Source of the DNA: an uncultured Blautia sp.
GTDB taxonomy: Bacteria; Bacillota; Clostridia; Lachnospirales; Lachnospiraceae
NCBI GenBank assembly: GCA_902476765.1
Contig: CABSEJ010000199.1
Coordinates: forward strand, 1 to 5,366
Direction: 5' to 3'
Length of the DNA: 5,366 bases
The position numbers and the translations under genes were made by a program. Positions 1 through 5,366 of this stretch are shown piece after piece; within the stretch, counting starts at the first letter, position 1, and each line of letters begins with the position of its first letter. The notes below the pieces were generated by a model. It was not told where the DNA came from. It worked only from the letters and a program-made list of their open reading frames with translations, and did no database searches.

Positions 1-1025
1 GCGACACCTCCTCTGCTCTGCTGGAGGTTCTGGATTCTGAGCAGAACAAAAAATTCCGGGATAATTATGTGGAAATTCCTTTGGATTTGTCAGAGGTTTT
101 ATTTATTGCCACAGCAAACGATTTGCAGACCATACCAAGACCTTTGCTGGACAGAATGGAAATCATCGAGATTAACAGCTATACGCAGAACGAAAAGTGG
201 CATATTGCCAGGGAACATTTGATACCCAAACAGATGAAAGCCCATGGCTTAAAGGAAGGGCAGCTTTCTATAGAGGATGAGGCTCTTGGAAATATCATTA
301 CCGGATATACAAAAGAAGCAGGTGTAAGAAGTCTGGAGCGTAAGATTGGGGATATTTGCAGAAAAACTGCCAGAAAGATTTTGGAAGAAAAAGAAGAGAC
401 TGTTTTAGTGACAAAGGAAAATCTTTCGGATTTTCTGGGAAGAGAAAAATATACTTACCAGCAAAAGAATAAAAACGATGAGGTGGGAATTGTCCGTGGA
501 TTGGCCTGGACCAGCGTGGGGGGAGATACTCTCCAGATAGAAGTCAATCTGATGCCGGGAAAAGGAGAGTTTCTGCTGACTGGACAGCTGGGAGATGTGA
601 TGAAGGAATCTGCCCAGGCGGGAATCAGCTATATCCGTTCCGTGGCGGGAAATTACGGTATTGAGCCTGAATTTTTCCAGAAGCATGATTTACATATCCA
701 TATACCGGAGGGAGCCGTGCCAAAGGACGGGCCTTCTGCAGGCATTACCATGGCAACGGCCATGCTGTCCGCTATTACAACAACTCCCGTAAAGGCCGGC
801 GTAGCCATGACAGGAGAAATTACCCTGAGAGGAAGAGTGCTTCCCATCGGCGGTCTGAAAGAGAAGCTTCTGGCTGCTAAAAGTGCAGGAATCCTGAAGG
901 TTCTCATTCCTCATGAAAACCAGCCGGATATTGAGGAAATGGATAAAGAAATCACCCAGGGCCTGGAAATTATTCCGGTAAGTACCATGGAAGAGGTTCT
1001 GAAGCAGGCTCTGGCAGAAGCATAA
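1..1025 (+). CDS. lon: ATP-dependent protease Lon (LonA), C-terminal part, 5' truncated by window edge
   Basis: Cytosolic AAA+ serine protease that unfolds and degrades damaged and regulatory proteins. The reading frame is open from base 3, and the GTG at 69 is internal: the 22 codons before it (DTSSALLEVLDSEQN and onward) are the conserved stretch just after Walker B. About 340 residues are visible, so some 430-460 should lie upstream if the gene has usual LonA length. Counting from the GTG at 69, residues 11-17 (LFIATAN) are sensor 1, R29 in RPLLDRM is the likely arginine finger, and GVRSLER (85-91) carries the sensor 2 arginine. The protease domain starts near residue 139 (VGIVRGLAWTSVGGD). 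The catalytic dyad is intact: Ser223 in PKDGPSAG (codon 735-737) and Lys266 in GGLKEK (codon 864-866), 43 residues apart as in E. coli Lon. The C-terminus is normal, with TAA at 1023. engB follows after 101 bases with no clear terminator between, suggesting cotranscription. Confidence 0.97.
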   Translation, partial: DTSSALLEVLDSEQNKKFRDNYVEIPLDLSEVLFIATANDLQTIPRPLLDRMEIIEINSYTQNEKWHIAREHLIPKQMKAHGLKEGQLSIEDEALGNIITGYTKEAGVRSLERKIGDICRKTARKILEEKEETVLVTKENLSDFLGREKYTYQQKNKNDEVGIVRGLAWTSVGGDTLQIEVNLMPGKGEFLLTGQLGDVMKESAQAGISYIRSVAGNYGIEPEFFQKHDLHIHIPEGAVPKDGPSAGITMATAMLSAITTTPVKAGVAMTGEITLRGRVLPIGGLKEKLLAAKSAGILKVLIPHENQPDIEEMDKEITQGLEIIPVSTMEEVLKQALAEA

Positions 1026-1114
1026 CACAGCATATACAAGATACCAGGGTACTGGCACGTTTATTTTCAGCATAATGACGTAGAAATTTTATGCCTATAC
1101 CCAATCTATACGAC

Positions 1115-1120
1115 GGAGGA
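1115..1120 (+). promoter_or_regulatory. ribosome binding site of engB (decides the start)
   Basis: GGAGGA lies six bases before the ATG at 1127, a near-ideal Shine-Dalgarno match. The alternative in-frame ATG at 1091 has only AT-rich sequence (tagaaatttt) before it. This supports 1127 as the real start and leaves the twelve codons from 1091 to 1126 untranslated. Confidence 0.85.
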
Positions 1121-1126
1121 ACATAC

Positions 1127-1732
1127 ATGGTAATCAAGCATGTAGCTCTGGATATTGTCTGCGGCATCACCAGCACCCTTCCCAAAAACCAGGTGCCTGA
1201 GATAGCCTTTGCGGGCAAATCCAATGTGGGAAAATCTTCCCTTATCAATGCATTGATGAACAGGAAGTCTCTGGCTCGTACCAGTGCTTCCCCGGGAAAA
1301 ACCCAGACCATTAACTTTTATAATGTAAACCATCAGATGTATCTGGTGGATTTGCCGGGCTACGGATATGCCAAAGTATCCCAGTCCGTGAAGGAACAGT
1401 GGGGAAAGCTGATTGAGAAATATCTGCGCCAATCCAGACAGTTAAAAGCAGTATTTCTTCTTGTTGACATCCGCCATAAACCTTCGGAAAATGACAAACT
1501 GATGTATGACTGGATTGTTCACAATGGATACCAACCGATTATTATTGCAACAAAAGCAGATAAACTGAAAAGAAGCCAGATTCCCAAGCAGCTGAAGGTC
1601 TTAAAAGAAGGATTGGAGCTTCCTGGGGGAACACAGGTTATTCCTTTTTCAGCACAGACAAAACAGGGCAGAGATGAAATCTGGAATCTTGCAGAACAGC
1701 TTTTGTTTCAGGAGCCGGAATCAGAAGAGTAA
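1127..1732 (+). CDS. engB: ribosome biogenesis GTP-binding protein EngB (YsxC/YihA)
   Basis: TrmE-Era-EngA-EngB-Septin class GTPase needed for late assembly of the 50S ribosomal subunit (family knowledge; essential in B. subtilis as YsxC). The 201-residue product has the compact single G-domain layout of the family (B. subtilis YsxC is about 195). Visible motifs are G1/P-loop GKSNVGKS (30-37), switch I region SPGKTQTINF (55-64, G2 threonine), G3 DLPGYG (75-80), G4 TKAD (142-145) and G5 SAQ (175-177). The LARTSASPGKTQ stretch is typical of EngB. The start at 1127 is chosen over an in-frame ATG at 1091 because of the Shine-Dalgarno at 1115 and because it gives the usual short N-terminus. It lies 101 bases after lon, a pairing also seen in Bacillus (lonA-ysxC), and is followed by a strong terminator, so it is probably the last gene of the lon transcript. 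No odd features. Confidence 0.96.
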   Translation: MVIKHVALDIVCGITSTLPKNQVPEIAFAGKSNVGKSSLINALMNRKSLARTSASPGKTQTINFYNVNHQMYLVDLPGYGYAKVSQSVKEQWGKLIEKYLRQSRQLKAVFLLVDIRHKPSENDKLMYDWIVHNGYQPIIIATKADKLKRSQIPKQLKVLKEGLELPGGTQVIPFSAQTKQGRDEIWNLAEQLLFQEPESEE

Positions 1733-1741
1733 AACCAGGAA

Positions 1742-1792
1742 AAGGCTGCCGCATGAAGGTGAAAACATATTTCGTGCGCAGCCTTCTTTTGT
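1742..1792 (+). terminator. rho-independent terminator after engB
   Basis: An inverted repeat pairs 1742-1757 with 1771-1785. The 15-bp stem has one bulged C (1749 or 1750) and one G-U wobble, around a 13-base loop (1758-1770). The descending arm runs straight into a T-rich tract (ttcttttgt, 1784-1792). The GC-rich core (GGCTGC/GCAGCC) next to the U-tract is the classical intrinsic terminator form. It begins ten bases after the engB stop and should end the lon-engB transcript. Confidence 0.9.
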
Positions 1793-1808
1793 ATAAGAAG
1801 GTCAGAAT

Positions 1809-3023
1809 ATGTTAAAGGGAATTATTTTTGATATGGACGGGGTACTGATAAACAGTGAGCCCTTCCATTACAGGATTTGGAAAGAAACCCTGAGAAGAAG
1901 AGGGATTCAGATAGAATATGAGGTCTACAAGGCCTGTATCGGCTCTACAGTAGGCTTTTTGATGAAATTGCTTCATGAGCATTATGGGGTCAGCCTTCAG
2001 GATACGGCCCTTGTGGAAGAAATGAAGAAAATAAAAGAGGAAATGATGGCAAAGGAAGGTTATCCCCCTCTGATCCCCTATGTGAAGGAACTTCTGGAAA
2101 AGCTTTGCAGCAGCGGGTATCAGTTGGCGGTAGCCTCCTCCTCTCCCTATGCCTATATTGAAAAGGTAACCAGATACTGGGATATTCAGAAGTATTTTAC
2201 CTGTCTGGTAAGCGGGGAGTTTGTGGAACATCCCAAGCCTGCGCCGGATGTCTTTCTGAAGGCAGCCGGGGAGATGGGATTGAGCCCCCGGGAATGTATG
2301 GTGGTTGAAGATTCGGAGAATGGCTGTAAAGCTGCCAAAAATGCAGGCATTACCTGTGTGGCATATTATAATCCGGATTCAGGAAAACAGGATTTGAGCA
2401 GTGCCTATATGATAGTAGAAGGCTACGAGGAAATTGACGGGGCTTTTATGGAAAAGGTGTACTGTCACAGCCATCATCTTCCGGCCACAGTATGCGAGAC
2501 CAGCCGCCTTCTGATTCGAGAGATGAAAAAAGAAGATATCCCCAGGCTTATGGAAATCTGCAGCCAGGAAACCTCCCGGGACGCCTGCGAGGGGGTGGCT
2601 AAGCCTCTGACAGAGGAGCTGGAAGGATTTGACACTTACCGGACTTATATGTATGAGCTGTGCGATATGGGATACTGGTGTGTACTGAAAAAAGATACCG
2701 GAGAACTTATCGGCCGGGCAGGCATTGAGCCTAAGCTGTGGAATCATAAAAAGACCGTGGTGGAGCTGGGTTATATCATAGATGAAAGGTACCGGAAAAA
2801 TGGTTATGCCTTTGAGGCCTGTCGGGGTATTATTGCAGAGGCAGACAAAAGAGGCGCCTATTATCTCCACTGCAGAATCAAAAGCAGCAACACAGCTTCT
2901 ATAAATCTGGCAAAAAAGCTGGGCTTTGAGCCTATAGACTATAAGCTGGAAGATGACGGCGAAAGCATGGAAGTTTGGAGATATACTTGCGGACAAGGAG
3001 AAAATCCAGTACAATATCCATGA
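1809..3023 (+). CDS. HAD-superfamily phosphatase fused to a GNAT N-acetyltransferase
   Basis: A 404-residue two-domain protein, predicted cytosolic, with no signal peptide or membrane segment. Residues 1-215 are a HAD subfamily IA hydrolase of the beta-phosphoglucomutase/phosphatase group: motif I FDMDGVL with nucleophile D8 and acid/base D10, a helical C1 cap around residues 16-85, motif II serine in VASSSP (109-113), motif III K143 in HPKPAPD, and motif IV E167-D168 in VVEDSENG. The arginine that L. lactis beta-phosphoglucomutase has at position 49 is V48 here, so a sugar- or metabolite-phosphate phosphatase is likelier than a mutase. Residues 229-395 are a GNAT domain of RimJ/RimL type (ETSRLLIRE opening; acetyl-CoA loop R329-K-N-G-Y-A334; motif B SSNTASINLAKKLGFE). 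Substrates are unknown. ATG 1809 has AGAAGG at 1796-1801, seven bases upstream. An internal ATG at 2448 could start GNAT alone but lacks a well-spaced Shine-Dalgarno. The gene sits alone between the engB terminator and ecfA1. Confidence 0.92.
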   Translation: MLKGIIFDMDGVLINSEPFHYRIWKETLRRRGIQIEYEVYKACIGSTVGFLMKLLHEHYGVSLQDTALVEEMKKIKEEMMAKEGYPPLIPYVKELLEKLCSSGYQLAVASSSPYAYIEKVTRYWDIQKYFTCLVSGEFVEHPKPAPDVFLKAAGEMGLSPRECMVVEDSENGCKAAKNAGITCVAYYNPDSGKQDLSSAYMIVEGYEEIDGAFMEKVYCHSHHLPATVCETSRLLIREMKKEDIPRLMEICSQETSRDACEGVAKPLTEELEGFDTYRTYMYELCDMGYWCVLKKDTGELIGRAGIEPKLWNHKKTVVELGYIIDERYRKNGYAFEACRGIIAEADKRGAYYLHCRIKSSNTASINLAKKLGFEPIDYKLEDDGESMEVWRYTCGQGENPVQYP

Positions 3024-3180
3024 AAGTCCCGGACTGCGGCTGGGCAGAAGGCAAGCTTGCTTGCAGGTATGCACAGACATAGGCCGGGCAAGACAGTATG
3101 AGCACGAGGACCGCATAGGCGGGGCGGAAAGTGCGATTACTGTCGGCAGAGGAAGAAATGCAGGAAGAAAAGGAAGCGCT
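3024..3180 (+). other. spacer between HAD-GNAT gene and ecfA1 with a possible nested stem-loop
   Basis: This 157-base gap holds no convincing gene, terminator or sigma-A promoter. It contains a perfect 10-base palindrome, gcaagcttgc, at 3051-3060. It also contains a nested set of complementary arms: 3092-3098 with 3138-3144 (7 bp, GACAGTA/TACTGTC), 3102-3105 with 3131-3134 (GCAC/GTGC), and 3111-3114 with 3119-3122 (CCGC/GCGG around a 4-base loop). An outer GCC/GGC pair (3083-3085 with 3145-3147) could extend it. The stem-loop ends 33 bases before the ecfA1 start, so it could be a leader structure. No U-tract follows, so it is not an intrinsic terminator. I could not match it to a riboswitch class I know. 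A 7-bp match in a region this size can arise by chance, so this is a weak call. Confidence 0.3.
3171..3176 (+). promoter_or_regulatory. ribosome binding site of ecfA1 (decides the start)
   Basis: AGGAAG ends four bases before the ATG at 3181, within a purine-rich run. The frame stays open upstream to an ATG at 2953, inside the previous gene, but the protein similarity to EcfA1 begins at the 3181 methionine (MEIIKTRKLKYEY). This site supports that start. Confidence 0.7.
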
Positions 3181-4026
3181 ATGGAAATCATTAAGACCAG
3201 AAAACTAAAGTATGAATATTTAAAATATGACGACAACGGCCAGCCTTCCAGCAGCCACATGGCAGTGGAGGATGTGGATTTAGATATTAAGCCGGGCCAG
3301 TTTATTTCTATTTTAGGACACAACGGCTCAGGTAAATCCACACTGGCCAAGCATCTAAACGCCCTTCTGCTGCCTACGGAGGGTTCGGTATGGGTGGACG
3401 GTATGGACACGGCCCAGACTCCGGAGCTTTGGAAAATACGGCAGAAGGCAGGAATGGTGTTTCAAAATCCGGATAACCAGATTATCGGAACCGTGGTAGA
3501 GGAAGACGTGGGCTTTGGTCCGGAAAACCTGGGAATTCCTACAGAAGGAATCTGGAGCCGTGTGGATAAAAGCTTAAAGGCTGTAGGTATGATACCTTTT
3601 CGCCATCGCTCTCCCAATAAGCTGTCCGGAGGGCAGAAGCAGAGGGTAGCTATTGCAGGAGTTATGGCCATGCAGCCCAAATGCATAATCATGGACGAGC
3701 CTACGGCTATGCTGGACCCTAACGGCAGGAAGGAGGTACTGGATGCTGTCCGCCAGCTGAACCGGGAAGAAGGCATTACAGTAATCCTTATTACCCATTA
3801 CATGGAGGAAGTCATTGGCTCAGACAAGGTCTTTGTCATGGACCAGGGACATGTGGTGATGGAGGGGACTCCCAGGGAAATTTTTTCCAGGGTGGACGAG
3901 CTGAAGGCTTTACGGCTGGACGTTCCACAAGTAACCCTTCTGGCACATGAATTGAAAAAAGCAGGTATCCGTCTTCCTGACGGAATACTGACTACAAAGG
4001 AATTGGTGGAAGCATTATGTCATTAA
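3181..4026 (+). CDS. ecfA1: energy-coupling factor transporter ATPase EcfA1 (CbiO-type)
   Basis: One of the two ABC ATPases that drive group II ECF importers of vitamins and other micronutrients. It heterodimerises with EcfA2 on the cytoplasmic face and couples ATP hydrolysis to EcfT movement. The 281 residues equal the family's usual length. Motifs: Walker A GHNGSGKST (46-54), Q-loop Q95 in VFQNPDNQ, ABC signature LSGGQKQR (148-155), Walker B CIIMDEPT (168-175) with catalytic E173, D-loop MLDP (177-180) and switch H206. The VFQNPDNQIIGTVVEEDVGFGPENLG stretch and MLDPNGR mark the A1 paralogue, and the roughly 50-residue tail after the H-loop region is the EcfA C-terminal dimerisation part. 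The start at 3181 is chosen by homology and AGGAAG at 3171; the in-frame extension to 2953 overlaps the upstream gene by 71 bases and looks non-coding. It overlaps ecfA2 by ten bases, implying translational coupling. All catalytic residues are present. Confidence 0.95.
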   Translation: MEIIKTRKLKYEYLKYDDNGQPSSSHMAVEDVDLDIKPGQFISILGHNGSGKSTLAKHLNALLLPTEGSVWVDGMDTAQTPELWKIRQKAGMVFQNPDNQIIGTVVEEDVGFGPENLGIPTEGIWSRVDKSLKAVGMIPFRHRSPNKLSGGQKQRVAIAGVMAMQPKCIIMDEPTAMLDPNGRKEVLDAVRQLNREEGITVILITHYMEEVIGSDKVFVMDQGHVVMEGTPREIFSRVDELKALRLDVPQVTLLAHELKKAGIRLPDGILTTKELVEALCH

Positions 4027-4874
4027 AATTAGAACACATCACATATACCTACAATCCGGGGACGGCCTATGAGACACATGCTTTAAGGGACGTATCCCTG
4101 GAAATCCCCCAGGGCCAGTTTGTGGGGGTTATCGGACATACGGGAAGCGGAAAATCCACGCTGATTCAGCATTTTAACGGATTGATGAAGCCTACCTCCG
4201 GCACTGTATTTTATAAAGAAGAGGATATCTGGCAGGAGGGGTACTCCTTAAAAAGACTGAGAAGCCATGTAGGTCTGGTTTTCCAGTATCCGGAACATCA
4301 GCTCTTTGAAGCAGACGTGCTTTCCGATGTGTGCTTTGGCCCTAAAAATCAGGGGCTTTCCCAGGAGGAAGCAAAGGAGAAAGCCATAGAAGCCTTAAAA
4401 CAGGTGGGATTAAAGGAAAAATATTATGACGCCTCTCCCTTTGAGCTGTCCGGAGGACAGAAAAGGCGAGTGGCCATTGCAGGAGTTCTGGCCATGGAGC
4501 CGGACGTACTGATTTTAGATGAGCCGACCGCCGGACTGGACCCCAGGGGAAGAGACGAGATACTGGACCAGATTGCCTGGCTCCATCAGGAGAGAAAGAT
4601 TACCGTTATCCTGGTTTCCCACAGCATGGAGGACATTGCCCGGTATGTGGAGCGGATTCTGGTAATGAATAAAGGCTACAAAGCCTTTGACGGCGCTCCC
4701 AGAGAGGTGTTCGCCCACTACAAGGAACTGGAGGCCATGGGCCTTGCCGCCCCTCAGATGACCTATATCATGCATGCGCTGAAGGATAAGGGTCTGGATG
4801 TGGACGTTTCCGCCATTACGGTGGAGGAAGCAGGGAAATCTATATTACAAGCGCTGGGGAGAGAAAAATCATGA
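4017..4874 (+). CDS. ecfA2: energy-coupling factor transporter ATPase EcfA2 (CbiO-type)
   Basis: Second ATPase of the ECF module, partner of EcfA1 in the ATPase heterodimer. The 285 residues fit the family. Motifs: Walker A GHTGSGKST (40-48), Q-loop Q90 in VFQYPEHQLFE, signature LSGGQKRR (144-151), Walker B VLILDEPT (164-171) with E169, D-loop GLDP (173-176) and switch H202. The YPEHQLFE motif with GLDPRGRDEI, against NPDNQ and MLDP in the neighbour, identifies it as the A2 paralogue. Its ATG at 4017 lies inside the last codons of ecfA1 (ten-base overlap) with a GGTGGA ribosome site at 4005-4010. Its TGA at 4872 overlaps the ecfT ATG as ATGA. These overlaps suggest coupled, balanced translation of the A1:A2:T subunits. 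The two ATPases look like an ancient duplication and no residue needed for hydrolysis is missing. Paralogue order (A1 then A2 then T) matches Firmicutes ECF operons. Confidence 0.95.
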   Translation: MSLKLEHITYTYNPGTAYETHALRDVSLEIPQGQFVGVIGHTGSGKSTLIQHFNGLMKPTSGTVFYKEEDIWQEGYSLKRLRSHVGLVFQYPEHQLFEADVLSDVCFGPKNQGLSQEEAKEKAIEALKQVGLKEKYYDASPFELSGGQKRRVAIAGVLAMEPDVLILDEPTAGLDPRGRDEILDQIAWLHQERKITVILVSHSMEDIARYVERILVMNKGYKAFDGAPREVFAHYKELEAMGLAAPQMTYIMHALKDKGLDVDVSAITVEEAGKSILQALGREKS

Positions 4875-5366
4875 TTAGAGATATTACCATAGGACAATAC
4901 TATCCTGCAGATTCTATTCTGCACCGTCTTGACCCCAGAGTAAAATTTATCGGAACCTTTTTGTTTCTGATTTCCCTGTTTGTGGCAGATTCTTTCTGGG
5001 GCTATGTGCTGGCCACCTGCTTTTTGGCAGGAATCATCCTGCTTTCTAAGGTGCCGGTAAAATTTATGCTGAAAGGCTTAAAGCCTTTATTTATTATTTT
5101 AATCATTACGGTACTGTTTAATTTGTTTCTCATTCCGGGACAGGAGCTTTGGAGTCTGGGCTTTCTTACTATTACGGTGGAGGGCGTGAAGCAGGCTGTG
5201 AAAATAGGTGTCCGCCTTATTTATTTAGTTATCGGTTCTTCCGTGATGACCCTTACCACTACCCCTAACCAGCTTACCGACGGTCTGGAGCGGATTTTGA
5301 GACCATTAAATAAAATCAAGGTACCGGTACATGAGATTTCCATGATGATGTCCATTGCCCTTCGTT
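4871..5366 (+). CDS. ecfT: energy-coupling factor transporter transmembrane protein EcfT, 3' truncated by window edge
   Basis: Membrane scaffold of the ECF transporter, which links the EcfA1/A2 ATPases to an interchangeable substrate-binding S protein. The first 165 residues are visible; B. subtilis EcfT is about 265, so roughly 100 lie beyond the edge. The start MIRDITIGQYYPADSILHRL followed by DPRVK matches the conserved EcfT opening (GxYxPxxSxxHRLDPRxK). Hydrophobic segments appear near residues 24-39, 43-58, 70-88 and 112-128. The conserved LTTTP (128-132), TDGLER (136-141) and KVPVHEISMMMSIALR (150-165) stretches follow. The two Ala-Arg-Gly coupling-helix motifs that contact the ATPases would come just after the cut and cannot be checked. 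The ATG at 4871 overlaps the ecfA2 TGA as ATGA, with GGGGAG at 4856-4861, nine bases upstream. No S component is encoded in the visible part. truA, rplM and rpsI commonly follow in related genomes (family knowledge). Confidence 0.95.
   Translation, partial: MIRDITIGQYYPADSILHRLDPRVKFIGTFLFLISLFVADSFWGYVLATCFLAGIILLSKVPVKFMLKGLKPLFIILIITVLFNLFLIPGQELWSLGFLTITVEGVKQAVKIGVRLIYLVIGSSVMTLTTTPNQLTDGLERILRPLNKIKVPVHEISMMMSIALR

Noticed and set aside
1041..1076. Small hairpin (CCAG/CTGG at 1044-1055) followed by T-rich bases, and a CATAAT -10-like box at 1071 in the lon-engB gap
   Set aside because: The stem has only four base pairs and the T-rich stretch is offset and interrupted, so it is not a terminator. 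The -10-like box has no -35 partner at 16-18 bases. Neither is strong enough to call.
1091..1126. Earlier in-frame ATG giving EngB twelve extra residues
   Set aside because: There is no Shine-Dalgarno before 1091, whereas GGAGGA sits six bases before ATG 1127, and the shorter form matches usual EngB N-termini.
405..1432. Minus-strand open frames opposite lon and engB
   Set aside because: They lie antisense to strongly conserved genes, and their translations have no recognisable motifs or ribosome sites. They are reading-frame shadows.
2448..3023. Internal ATG at 2448 as a separate GNAT gene start
   Set aside because: The frame is continuous with the HAD domain. The nearest purine-rich GAGGA lies about 15 bases upstream, and no stop or spacer separates the domains.
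3020..3082. 20-codon ORF whose ATG overlaps the HAD-GNAT stop as ATGA
   Set aside because: The only AAGGAG nearby (2995-3000) is 19 bases upstream, too far for normal initiation. The peptide has no recognisable features and the length is within chance.
2953..3180. In-frame 76-codon N-terminal extension of EcfA1 starting at ATG 2953
   Set aside because: It overlaps the end of the HAD-GNAT gene by 71 bases in another frame, has no clear ribosome site, and its Arg/Gly-rich residues resemble no ABC N-terminus. EcfA1 similarity and the usual 281-residue length start at 3181, where AGGAAG is well placed.
2379..3410. 343-codon minus-strand open frame across the HAD-GNAT end, the spacer and the ecfA1 start
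   Set aside because: Long but antisense to two well-supported genes. Its composition is that of a reverse-complement shadow, with no domain recognised and no neighbouring minus-strand gene.

Overview
The window reads as chromosomal core sequence from a Gram-positive anaerobe of the Clostridia, most likely Lachnospiraceae. This rests on remembered protein resemblance (Lon, EngB, EcfA1/A2/T), purine-rich GGAGG-type ribosome binding sites, moderate GC content and the lon-engB gene pair. Genus is not resolved. All recognisable genes are on the + strand. No tRNA, rRNA, mobile element or CRISPR array was seen.

Left part (1-1792): the C-terminal part of the ATP-dependent protease Lon enters from the left edge. 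It is followed by the ribosome-assembly GTPase EngB (YsxC/YihA). A strong rho-independent terminator just after engB closes this protein-quality/ribosome-biogenesis unit.

Middle (1809-3180): one long gene encodes a two-domain protein, an N-terminal HAD-superfamily phosphatase of the beta-phosphoglucomutase-like group fused to a C-terminal GNAT (RimJ/RimL-like) acetyltransferase. It starts 16 bases after the terminator U-tract, so no promoter of its own fits in that gap. A 157-base spacer follows. It holds no convincing gene but has a possible nested stem-loop.

Right part (3181-5366): ecfA1, ecfA2 and the first 165 codons of ecfT form a tightly overlapping cluster. Together they make the shared energising module of group II energy-coupling factor (ECF) vitamin/cofactor transporters. 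No substrate-binding S component is present, as expected for a module shared among separately encoded S proteins.

Most of the window is well-understood housekeeping sequence. The points worth a second look are the HAD-GNAT fusion, its promoter-poor position behind a terminator, the unusual neighbourhood of the ECF operon and the spacer before ecfA1. I did not find strong evidence of a novel multi-gene system.
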